Positions 1-6,242 of a stretch of 8,960 nt of DNA are shown here, one piece after another. A program made the translations under genes and the position numbers. The DNA is from an uncultured Saprospiraceae bacterium (lineage in GTDB: Bacteria > Bacteroidota > Bacteroidia > Chitinophagales > Saprospiraceae), in assembly GCA_937926205.1 (NCBI GenBank), contig CALEYL010000065.1:1-8960 (forward strand). The letters run 5' to 3'. The notes under the pieces are model-generated. The model was not told where the DNA came from. It saw only the letters and a program-made list of their open reading frames with translations, and did not search any database. Each line of letters begins with the position of its first letter. Positions within the stretch are counted from its first letter, which is position 1.

Positions 1-38
1 TTATTGATTCCCAGGGACAAAAAGCCATGGAACAGCGC

Positions 39-926
39 TTAACTTAATGGTGTTGTACTGATGTTAATATTAAATCTTTTTTCTATTATACTCAATGCCA
101 CCGACAACTTAGTTTGCCTAAATTCTAATGAAAGATTAGTTTTAATGATTTTTTTACTGCTTTTTAAATACATTAGTCTTTCACTTTTCTGCACTCTGGC
201 CAATAGATCATTCTTATGGTGTTCTTCTTTAAGTTCAACAATTCCTTTATTTACAAAAATCTCTATTACACTATCTCTTGGATTTGATTTTATCTTAAAT
301 TTGGCACCCGTAGTTGTAAAAATAAGGTTCTCTGAAAGAACATAAAAATCAATGTCATTCATATCTGGAATATCAAACTTCACTTCACCCTCCATTTTTA
401 CAAGGTAAGGATCACATTCCTTTAAAGGGTACGTCAGCCTTGAATATGGATATAATATTATATCTACTTTATTTGGCAAAGTCAGATACCTAACCTCGTT
501 TCCATCATTCAACTCTGTGAATATTTTTTGTGGTTTGTTATAATAAAACAAAAGTAAGGCTACCACAACTATTGCACTAAAACCAAGGATAATTGGATTC
601 TTTCTTATTACTGTATTTAATATTTTGATTACGCTCCGGTCACTAGGCTTGGAAAGAGCCTTTACAGGCAATTCTTTATCTTTAATTTTATTTATTGTAT
701 TTATTATTGCTGCAAGTAGTTTATTATACTCAACCTCATATTCCGAATAGTGAATGGTGTTGTCATTTTTTTCTAATTGAAGTTTATTAAACCTTGCCAC
801 AATTATTAAAATTGAATTCCTTAGATTTGAGTCATCAATTGAGTCTATATTTGTAATTAAAACATCTAACACTTTCTTAATGTTTCCAGAAGCGACTAAT
901 GACTGCAATTCTTTCTTTGAAAACAT
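39..926 (-). CDS. EAD11-like / transmembrane / FecR-like membrane protein
   Basis: This 295-aa protein has three visible parts. Residues about 1-83 are helical and resemble effector-associated domain 11 (EAD11): a short helix pair around LVASGNIKKVLDVL, then an NSILIIVARFNKL helix, then a charged helix with YEVEYNKLLAAIINTI. EADs are homotypic adaptor domains of Bacteroidota and other bacterial conflict systems. Residues about 111-128 form one hydrophobic helix, preceded by basic residues (R99, K101, R108, K109), which puts the N-terminus in the cytoplasm. Residues about 135-235 carry FecR-type motifs: TLPNKVDIILYPYSRLTYP, MEGEVKFDI, TTTGAKFKI and VNKGIVEL. Residues 267-290 resemble the first helix of the DUF4974/STN region, but the protein stops there, so that domain is incomplete. 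The ATG has no Shine-Dalgarno, only an AT-rich leader. The gene is clearly more AT-rich than its neighbours. The FecR part is firm; the EAD11 call is from remembered family pattern. No sigma factor or TonB receptor is visible beside it. Confidence 0.75.
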   Translation of the reverse strand: MFSKKELQSLVASGNIKKVLDVLITNIDSIDDSNLRNSILIIVARFNKLQLEKNDNTIHYSEYEVEYNKLLAAIINTINKIKDKELPVKALSKPSDRSVIKILNTVIRKNPIILGFSAIVVVALLLFYYNKPQKIFTELNDGNEVRYLTLPNKVDIILYPYSRLTYPLKECDPYLVKMEGEVKFDIPDMNDIDFYVLSENLIFTTTGAKFKIKSNPRDSVIEIFVNKGIVELKEEHHKNDLLARVQKSERLMYLKSSKKIIKTNLSLEFRQTKLSVALSIIEKRFNINISTTPLS

Positions 927-942
927 AAACTATATTTTTATA

Positions 943-991
943 TAAAAAGCTGCTGAGGTTTTTCAAAAAAAACTCCGCCCGCGAAGCAGCT
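943..991 (-). terminator. Putative rho-independent terminator after rsmI
   Basis: Read on the minus strand, AGCTGCT (991-985) pairs with AGCAGCT (954-948) and is followed at once by TTTTT. Inside the loop a second, imperfect stem forms between GGAGTTTTT and GAAAAACCTC. It lies between the rsmI stop codon and the start of the FecR-like gene, where it would end the pssA-purS-rsmI transcript. The stem is short with a long loop, so efficiency is uncertain. Confidence 0.45.
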
Positions 992-1007
992 CTGCTTTTT
1001 GAGCAGA
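991..1007. repeat. Small perfect hairpin, 6-bp stem
   Basis: TCTGCT (991-996) and AGCAGA (1002-1007) form a perfect stem with a 5-nt loop. It abuts the larger hairpin downstream of rsmI and could add to transcript-end stability. There is no independent sign of function. Confidence 0.35.
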
Positions 1008-1017
1008 TACTTTAATT

Positions 1018-1048
1018 ATCAAATTTTCAAATCATCAAATTTTCAAAT
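1018..1048. repeat. Two tandem copies of a 15-nt AT-rich repeat
   Basis: The 15-mer atcaaattttcaaat occurs at 1018-1032 and again at 1034-1048, one base apart. The second copy overlaps the rsmI 3' end and supplies its stop codon (TGA on the minus strand). AAATTTTCAAAT-like tandem repeats are, to my knowledge, common between genes in Bacteroidota genomes; their role is unknown. Confidence 0.7.
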
Positions 1049-1711
1049 TACCCCCCCTACCACTACCACAATCTCTCCCTTCACCGCCTGTCTGGCTTTA
1101 AAATCAGCAGCCAGGGTCGCGAGGGTACCGCGGGCCGTTTCTTCGTGTAATTTGGTCAATTCGCGACAAACGCAGGCCGGGCGATCAGGACCACAAACTT
1201 CCATGAGTTGTTCGAGGCATTTCACCAAACGCATGGGGGATTCGTAGAGCAGGAAAGTATGCGGCAGGCCGGATAAGTAGCGGAGTCGGGTTTGCCGGCC
1301 TTTTTTGTGGGGTAAAAATCCTTCAAAATGGAAGGTATCGCAGGGCAATCCCGAAGCAACCAAAGCCGGAACAAAAGCAGTTGGGCCTGGCAGGCATTCC
1401 ACACGAACGCCTTGCCGGATGCACTCGCGCACCAGCAGAAATCCGGGATCGGAAATGCCCGGCGTTCCGGCATCGGAAATCAGGGCAGCGATAGCGCCTT
1501 CCTTTAACTGGCCGACAATTCCGGAAAGTACGCCGTGTTCGTTGTGGGCATGATAGGCCCGAAGCGGGCGATCAATGCTGTAATGGTCGAGTAGTTTGCG
1601 CGAGGTACGCGTGTCTTCAGCCAGAATAAACGTCGCCTCCTTCAGGATACGCAAAGCCCGAAGCGTCATGTCTTCCAGGTTGCCGATGGGTGTGGGTACG
1701 ACGTAAAGCAT
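1043..1711 (-). CDS. rsmI: 16S rRNA (cytidine(1402)-2'-O)-methyltransferase RsmI
   Basis: RsmI uses S-adenosylmethionine to 2'-O-methylate C1402 in the decoding centre of 16S rRNA, acting with RsmH to make m4Cm1402. The 222-aa protein has the family landmarks: VVPTPIGNLEDMTLRAL at residues 4-20, AEDTRTSRKLL at 31-41, the SAM-binding region LISDAGTPGISDPG at 77-90, LPGPTAFVPALVASGLP at 107-123, FEGFLPHKKGRQ at 129-140, YESPMRL at 156-162 and CRELTKLHEE at 182-191. It ends just after a GEIVVVVGG strand, so it lacks the C-terminal extension of longer proteobacterial RsmI (about 286 aa in E. coli). The short form is usual in Bacteroidota as far as I recall. The ATG start fits the family N-terminus. 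It is the last gene of the minus-strand housekeeping cluster, 122 nt after purS. Identification is secure. Confidence 0.96.
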   Translation of the reverse strand: MLYVVPTPIGNLEDMTLRALRILKEATFILAEDTRTSRKLLDHYSIDRPLRAYHAHNEHGVLSGIVGQLKEGAIAALISDAGTPGISDPGFLLVRECIRQGVRVECLPGPTAFVPALVASGLPCDTFHFEGFLPHKKGRQTRLRYLSGLPHTFLLYESPMRLVKCLEQLMEVCGPDRPACVCRELTKLHEETARGTLATLAADFKARQAVKGEIVVVVGGVI

Positions 1712-1733
1712 TTGTATTGTGGTTGATGGCCGT

Positions 1734-1750
1734 CAGAGGCAGAGCCTCTG
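1734..1750. repeat. Perfect GC-rich hairpin, 7-bp stem
   Basis: CAGAGGC (1734-1740), loop AGA, GCCTCTG (1744-1750). It lies 23 nt upstream of the rsmI start, in the purS-rsmI spacer, so in the mRNA it would sit just before rsmI. Its core GAGGCAGAGCCT resembles the starts of the two repeats at 1764 and 1800. There is no T-run, so it does not look like a terminator. Confidence 0.55.
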
Positions 1751-1763
1751 GAATATCAGACAC

Positions 1764-1820
1764 GAGGCGGAGCCTTGCGCCAGCTTGTTTATTAAATAAG
1801 AGGCAGAACCCCGCGCCAGC
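1764..1820. repeat. Two imperfect 21-nt direct repeats (GAGGC...GCGCCAGC)
   Basis: Copies at 1764-1784 and 1800-1820 match at 17 of 21 positions; the four differences are all transitions (G/A, G/A, T/C, T/C). Spacing start to start is 36 nt. Both begin with a GAGGC(A/G)GA core shared with the hairpin at 1734-1750 and end in GCGCCAGC. With that hairpin they fill most of the purS-rsmI spacer. They look like a dispersed intergenic repeat family rather than gene-specific control sites (inference). Confidence 0.55.
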
Positions 1821-1833
1821 CTGATAACCTTGT

Positions 1834-2088
1834 TTACTCCGCCGCCTTGATGGAAAAGGTATAGTTTTCCATGATCAGGTTCGCCAGCAGTTTTTGGCAG
1901 GCTACGTCTACCGCAGCAGTGGCTGCTTCTGCTGAATCAGCATCGAGGGTCAGAGAAATATGCTTCCCGATCCGCACGTCTGTTACGCCGCTGATGTCCA
2001 TGTGCGACAAGTTGTTGGCCACTGTTTTCCCCTGAGGATCGAGCAGTTCTTTATGGGGCATGATGTCGATTTCCGCAACAAATTTCAT
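1834..2088 (-). CDS. purS: Phosphoribosylformylglycinamidine synthase subunit PurS
   Basis: PurS is the small structural subunit that joins the glutaminase PurQ and the synthetase PurL in the complex that converts FGAR to FGAM, step four of IMP synthesis. The 84-aa protein is full length for the family. It shows the N-terminal strand KFVAEIDIMPHKELLDPQGK (2-21), the central VTDVRIGKHISLTLDA (35-50) and the C-terminal helix-strand CQKLLANLIMENYTFSI (64-80). The usual motif there is LANPI/VME; residue 71 is Leu instead of the expected Pro. The start ATG overlaps the pssA stop in an ATGA, so translation is probably coupled to pssA. purQ and purL are not in the window. Identification is secure. 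Confidence 0.95.
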   Translation of the reverse strand: MKFVAEIDIMPHKELLDPQGKTVANNLSHMDISGVTDVRIGKHISLTLDADSAEAATAAVDVACQKLLANLIMENYTFSIKAAE

Positions 2089-2792
2089 GGTGCTTGTTTT
2101 CCGTTGAAAAGATAAATACCGGCGCTGAGCGCTGCGTAAGCTGCAATGATAAGCGCAAAAGCGGCTTCTCGCAAAGTGATCAACGCAAAGACCGCAGCGG
2201 CGGCAAATATAATTCTTATCTCATTGCCTTTCCATTGAAGACCGCTGAATTTAAGACTAAACATCGGCAGTTCAGAAACCATCAATATGGAAAGTATTGC
2301 AATACAGGCATATAAGAACAGTGGATTCGTCACCACTTCGCCCCATCCAAAAGTATTAAAATGAGCGATCAGCATCAATCCCACAGCAAACATAGCTGAA
2401 GCAGGCGTTGGCATCCCCAAAAAGGACAGGGTTTGGCGGGTATCAATGTTGAATTTACCCAGGCGCAAAGCAGAAAAAAGCGTCACAATGAACCCCGGCA
2501 GGGCGGCCCAGTGCAATTCCCGCAAGCCATCCGGCGCCAGCAGGCTGTAAAAAATCAGTCCCGGAACCAGTCCGAACGAAACCATATCCGCTAAAGAATC
2601 CAATTGCACGCCCAGCTCACTTTTCACATGCAGGACACGGGCAAGTGCGCCATCCAGAAAATCAGCAATGTTAGAGCCGACATAGAACAGAAAGGCGGTT
2701 TCGAATTGCCCATAGAGGATGCAAACAACGGTACAACACCCCCCAAACAGGTTGAGCATTGTAATGGCATTGGGTATGTGTTTTTTTATCAT
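2085..2792 (-). CDS. pssA: CDP-diacylglycerol--serine O-phosphatidyltransferase
   Basis: This integral inner-membrane enzyme transfers phosphatidyl from CDP-diacylglycerol to L-serine, making phosphatidylserine, the precursor of phosphatidylethanolamine. The complete CDP-alcohol phosphotransferase signature D-x2-DG-x2-AR-x8-G-x3-D-x3-D is present (D44, D47, G48, A51, R52, G61, D65, D69), followed by MVSFGLVPG, as in type II PssA. Several hydrophobic helices follow to the C-terminus. I chose the ATG at 2790-2792 (235 aa, MIKKHIPNAITMLNLFGG): it matches the usual family N-terminus and has AGGAG eight bases upstream, one of the few clear Shine-Dalgarno sites here. An in-frame TTG at 2853-2855 would add 21 residues of unconvincing sequence. 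It heads the pssA-purS-rsmI cluster and overlaps purS by 4 nt. A closely related CDP-alcohol transferase is the only alternative. Confidence 0.93.
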   Translation of the reverse strand: MIKKHIPNAITMLNLFGGCCTVVCILYGQFETAFLFYVGSNIADFLDGALARVLHVKSELGVQLDSLADMVSFGLVPGLIFYSLLAPDGLRELHWAALPGFIVTLFSALRLGKFNIDTRQTLSFLGMPTPASAMFAVGLMLIAHFNTFGWGEVVTNPLFLYACIAILSILMVSELPMFSLKFSGLQWKGNEIRIIFAAAAVFALITLREAAFALIIAAYAALSAGIYLFNGKQAP

Positions 2793-2886
2793 GCGGCCAA
2801 CTCCTTTGGTCCGAAAGGTAGTCTTTTCAAATGATTTTTGTCCTGCATCCCACAAGACCTTTAACTTTAAACCGTTTTTAACACTC

Positions 2887-2907
2887 TGACGCCAACATTT
2901 TGCGTCA
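2887..2907. promoter_or_regulatory. Perfect inverted repeat TGACGC-N9-GCGTCA, possible operator
   Basis: TGACGC (2887-2892) and GCGTCA (2902-2907) are exact inverse complements separated by 9 nt. The half-site centres are 15 nt apart, compatible with a dimeric regulator, although an RNA hairpin is also possible. It lies in the gap between divergent pssA and the 998-aa surface protein gene, and overlaps the TTTG of a candidate plus-strand promoter. Which gene it might control cannot be told from sequence. Confidence 0.35.
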
Positions 2908-2925
2908 TTTAAACGATGTACTTTG
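2899..2925 (+). promoter_or_regulatory. Weak Bacteroidota-type promoter candidate
   Basis: TTTG at 2899-2902 and TACTTTG at 2919-2925 resemble the Bacteroidota -33 (TTTG) and -7 (TAnnTTTG) elements. The -7 copy is one base short of consensus and the spacing is a little tight. If used, transcription would start near 2932, leaving about 115 nt of leader before the 998-aa gene. Confidence 0.25.
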
Positions 2926-2943
2926 TAGGAGATCTGATACCTA

Positions 2944-2970
2944 GATGTTAGATATTAGATCTTAGACATC
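2944..2970. repeat. TTAGA-rich imperfect hairpin in 5' leader
   Basis: GATGT (2944-2948) pairs with ACATC (2966-2970) and AGAT (2950-2953) with ATCT (2959-2962), around a 5-nt loop, with a small internal bulge. The stretch is built of degenerate TTAGAT-like words. It resembles the simple AT-rich intergenic repeats common in this phylum. No known riboswitch fold was recognised. Confidence 0.3.
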
Positions 2971-3048
2971 AGTACGCTCATCAGTTCATGCAAAATTGAA
3001 CATTCACCATTTAACCTGAAAAGTCCATCAGCTAACATCCAACACAAC

Positions 3049-6045
3049 ATGATAATGAGACATTACACGACCCTCTTTCTTATGATTTTCGCCACGGCAT
3101 TGTTTGCGCAACCGGCTAATGATGAATGTATCAACGCCATCGAGTTGAGCGATGTCACAAGCTGGTGTTCCGAGCCTTTTCAACTGACAACCGAGCTCTC
3201 TACGCCTTCTGCAACGACCAATCCGACTTGTTTTCCCAACAACCAAACCGTCAACGATGTCTGGTTCTCTTTTGTCGCGGTGGCTACTGCCGTCAACATC
3301 AGTGTAACCGGCGCAACTTCGGTGACCACGGGCGGCACCCTGCGCAACCCGCAATTTGCCCTTTATTCAGGCGATTGCAACAACCTGACCACCATTGCCT
3401 GCGCATCAGACGCCATGAACAATCATTTTGTACAAACATTCGGCGGCCCTCTGGTCGTGGGAGAAACCTATTACATCCGGATCAGCGCCCGATTTGCTTT
3501 CCGGGGAACCTTTAAACTGTGTGTCAACAACTACAACGAAGTACCCCAGCCTTCCGGGGACTGCCCAACCGGGGTAATTCTTTGTGACAAATCCGCCTTT
3601 ACAGTTCAGGGCGTTACCGGAACCGGATCCATCAACAACGAAATCGGCAATGTAGGCTGTAACAGCGGTGGCGGTTGCATCATTCAGGAAAGCAGTTCAA
3701 CCTGGTATAAGTGGACTTGCAAAGATGCCGGTTCACTGACTTTTACCCTCACCCCGCTCAACCTTTCTGATGACCTGGATTTTGTGATTTACGAATTGCC
3801 CAATGGCATTGACAATTGCTCAGGCAAGGTGCCGATCCGGTGTATGGCTGCGGGTGAAAATGTTGGGCAAGCCCTCTCCACCTGGATATCCTGTGTTGGG
3901 GCTACCGGCCTGCGGACCGGCGAAACCGATGCCAACGAAACATGCGGCTGCGTTGCCGGCAGCAATAATTTCATTGCACCTGTCGATATGGTTGCAGGAA
4001 GAAGTTACGCACTGGTAATCAATAATTTCAGCAATTCGGGCAGTGGCTTTTCCGTCGAATTTGGAGGCACGGGTACCTTCCTTGGGCCCGAAGCCAATTT
4101 CAGCATCATGCCGCAGACGACAGTTTGCGTTGGCGAACCCATTACGTTAACCGATTTGTCTTCTTTTTCGGGCGGTCTGGTTGGCTGGCAATGGAGTTTT
4201 GGCTCGCATGCTTTTCCGGCAACGGCGATTACCCGTGGTCCGCACACCGTTGTTTATGACCGGCCGGGGGTAAAATCGATTACCCTTACCGTCAGAAGCG
4301 ATCGCGGTTGTTTGGTCACCAAAGTACTGACCGTACTCGTGCAATGCTGCGATGATCATTTCAATGTCAATGCCGGCATCACCAACACCGACTGCCCCAG
4401 CGCCAGCACCGGCGCCATCGACCTCAGCGTTACCAACGATTACGGCCCTTATGATTACCAGTGGAGCAACGGCTCGACTTTGCAGGACATTACCGGGATA
4501 GAAGCGGGTATGTACATGGTGACCATCACCGATGAGGCTACCTGCCAAACTGTAGAGACCTTCACCGTCGGTGGCCCCCCGGCCTTCCAGTTTGATACCC
4601 TGGTGACGAAACCTACCTGCGGAGGAGGTATGGACGGCGCGGTCACCCTGACCGTTTCCGGCGGCACGCCCCCTTATCAGTACAACTGGCAAAATACCGG
4701 ATTCACTTCCAACAACTTCCTGAACAACATCATGCAGGGCGATTATGCAGTGACTGTGCGGGATCAGAACAATTGTACGGTAGACCTCGTGTTGCCGGTT
4801 CGGGAATTGGAATTGATACTGGACCCTGCCGTTCAGGCGGTTACGAGACCTTCCTGTTTTGGCTTTTCCGATGGCTCTATCGTGGTGGCAATTGACAACG
4901 GCTTAGGGCCATTTCAATACAACTGGAACGATGGCAATGGTTTTGTAAATGAAAATTCGCTGCTCAACCTGAGCGCAGGAACTTATGAAGTAGAAGTGCG
5001 CGACGCCAACCTTTGCGCCGGTTTTTTTGAATTTACACTCGAAGACTATCCACCGCTGACCCTCGCATTTGATACCCGAAACATCAGTTGCAACGGCGAA
5101 AGCGACGGCAGGGCGACGGCACTGGTTTCCGGCGGCACAGGCGTTTATACTTACAAATGGAACATCAACCAGACCGGAAGCACCATCGAACCTGTTCCCG
5201 TTGGGACTTACCTGGTTACCGTGACCGACAGCAATGGGTGCATCATCAGTGGCGATACTCTGCTGACCGAGCCGCCTGTTCTGGCGCTCGATTTAGTGGA
5301 AGTGGTCAATAACCTTTGTTTTGGCGATTCGAATGGCAGCATCGCTGTTTCAGCTTCCGGCGGAACGCCATTATACGAATACAGCATTAGCGGCAGCGCT
5401 TTTCAGACGGAACCGCTGTTTGAAAACTTGTCTGCCAGCCCTTATGTCATTACCGTGATGGATGCCCTGGGTTGTATTGACACCATTCAGACAGAAGTGA
5501 CAGAGCCTTACCAATTGATCGTTGACGCAGGCCCCAATCAGTTTCTGGAGCTTGGTTTTTCTACCAGAATTTTTGCCGTTGCCAACTACGATCCGGTTAC
5601 GTTTGCCTGGACGCCGGCCGACGCGCTTTCCTGCATAGACTGCCCTGACCCGGAAGCCAATCCGGTGAATTCAACAACTTACCGCGTGACCGTGGTCAAT
5701 GAATCCGGCTGTATCGCTTTTGACGACATTACCATTTTTGTAGTCAAAGACCGGCCGGTGTACATACCCAATGCCATATCCCCCAATGGCGATGGCATCA
5801 ACGATGGCTTTACCTTGTTTACCGGACCGGCAGCACGGCAGATTCAATCGTTGAAAGTGTTTAACCGCTGGGGCGGACTGGTGTACGAAGCCAAAGACAT
5901 CCCGACCAATGAACCTTCTTTGGGTTGGGACGGCACCTTCAAAGGCCAGCCTGTCAACACAGGGGTATTTGTGTTTTTGGCGGAAGTGGAGTTTATTGAC
6001 GGCGAGGTGGTGGAGTACAAAGGCGATGTGACGGTGGTGAAGTAA
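3049..6045 (+). CDS. Secreted SprB-repeat protein with T9SS type B sorting domain
   Basis: This 998-aa protein is probably an exported cell-surface adhesin or structural protein. Order: signal peptide with cleavage likely after FA20; a beta-rich domain beginning ANDECINAIEL (about 23-170, ending YYIRISARFAFRGTFKLCV), of the pre-peptidase/lectin-like type often seen in such proteins; a second Cys-rich beta domain (about 173-345); a PKD domain (about 348-432, with ANFSIMP and WQWSFG); five SprB-type repeats (about 437-510, 513-585, 587-665, 668-743, 745-823), each with a (N/D)G(A/S/R) start, a YxWN-like core and a G.Y.V.V.D...C end; an Ig-like segment (824-902); and a CHU_C/type B sorting domain (904-998) with PNAISPNGDGINDGF, FNRWG (938-942) and GWDGTFKGQPVNTGVF. 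T9SS should carry it across the outer membrane. ATG3 is an alternative start; there is no clear Shine-Dalgarno. The exact ligand or role is unknown. Confidence 0.9.
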   Translation: MIMRHYTTLFLMIFATALFAQPANDECINAIELSDVTSWCSEPFQLTTELSTPSATTNPTCFPNNQTVNDVWFSFVAVATAVNISVTGATSVTTGGTLRNPQFALYSGDCNNLTTIACASDAMNNHFVQTFGGPLVVGETYYIRISARFAFRGTFKLCVNNYNEVPQPSGDCPTGVILCDKSAFTVQGVTGTGSINNEIGNVGCNSGGGCIIQESSSTWYKWTCKDAGSLTFTLTPLNLSDDLDFVIYELPNGIDNCSGKVPIRCMAAGENVGQALSTWISCVGATGLRTGETDANETCGCVAGSNNFIAPVDMVAGRSYALVINNFSNSGSGFSVEFGGTGTFLGPEANFSIMPQTTVCVGEPITLTDLSSFSGGLVGWQWSFGSHAFPATAITRGPHTVVYDRPGVKSITLTVRSDRGCLVTKVLTVLVQCCDDHFNVNAGITNTDCPSASTGAIDLSVTNDYGPYDYQWSNGSTLQDITGIEAGMYMVTITDEATCQTVETFTVGGPPAFQFDTLVTKPTCGGGMDGAVTLTVSGGTPPYQYNWQNTGFTSNNFLNNIMQGDYAVTVRDQNNCTVDLVLPVRELELILDPAVQAVTRPSCFGFSDGSIVVAIDNGLGPFQYNWNDGNGFVNENSLLNLSAGTYEVEVRDANLCAGFFEFTLEDYPPLTLAFDTRNISCNGESDGRATALVSGGTGVYTYKWNINQTGSTIEPVPVGTYLVTVTDSNGCIISGDTLLTEPPVLALDLVEVVNNLCFGDSNGSIAVSASGGTPLYEYSISGSAFQTEPLFENLSASPYVITVMDALGCIDTIQTEVTEPYQLIVDAGPNQFLELGFSTRIFAVANYDPVTFAWTPADALSCIDCPDPEANPVNSTTYRVTVVNESGCIAFDDITIFVVKDRPVYIPNAISPNGDGINDGFTLFTGPAARQIQSLKVFNRWGGLVYEAKDIPTNEPSLGWDGTFKGQPVNTGVFVFLAEVEFIDGEVVEYKGDVTVVK

Positions 6046-6179
6046 AATTTCCAGTTTCAGTGGTTTCTCAGGAACGAAGGTTCCAAAATTTGGTATGAAC
6101 TATTTGTTAGCTAAACAGGCTCACTTTTTATTCTATTTAACGATAAGCATTAACTAATTTTTTTTCAGCCCATTCGGCT

Positions 6180-6206
6180 TATCCTTCCTGTTTTCAATGA
6201 AGGATA
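6180..6206 (+). promoter_or_regulatory. Upstream hairpin competing with the terminator stem
   Basis: TATCCTT (6180-6186) is the exact inverse complement of AAGGATA (6200-6206), with a 13-nt loop. The right arm overlaps the left arm of the terminator-like hairpin starting at 6204, so the two stems cannot both form fully. This is the layout of an attenuator, but there is no sign of what would control it. Confidence 0.25.
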
Positions 6207-6242
6207 GTTGTCTATTCCTTGCAGACAGCCTATAAATTTTTT
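6204..6242 (+). terminator. Putative rho-independent terminator
   Basis: ATAG (6204-6207) pairs with CTAT (6230-6233) and TGTCT (6209-6213) with AGACA (6223-6227), around a 9-nt loop, with a small internal bulge. After AAA comes a run of six T (6237-6242). It lies about 160 nt past the stop of the 998-aa gene, and would separate it from the BACON gene at 6431. The stem is only moderately strong. Confidence 0.4.

Noticed and set aside
61..345. 94-codon plus-strand frame opposite the FecR-like gene
   Set aside because: It is the antisense of the FecR coding region, where the minus strand shows conserved FecR motifs.
2793..2855. TTG-initiated 256-aa form of PssA
   Set aside because: The extra 21 residues are not like the family N-terminus, and the internal ATG at 2790-2792 has a well-placed AGGAG.
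4147..4692. 181-codon minus-strand frame inside the 998-aa gene
   Set aside because: It lies opposite clear PKD and SprB coding sequence, is low-complexity (Gly/Ala/Val/Arg-rich), and shows no motif or start context.
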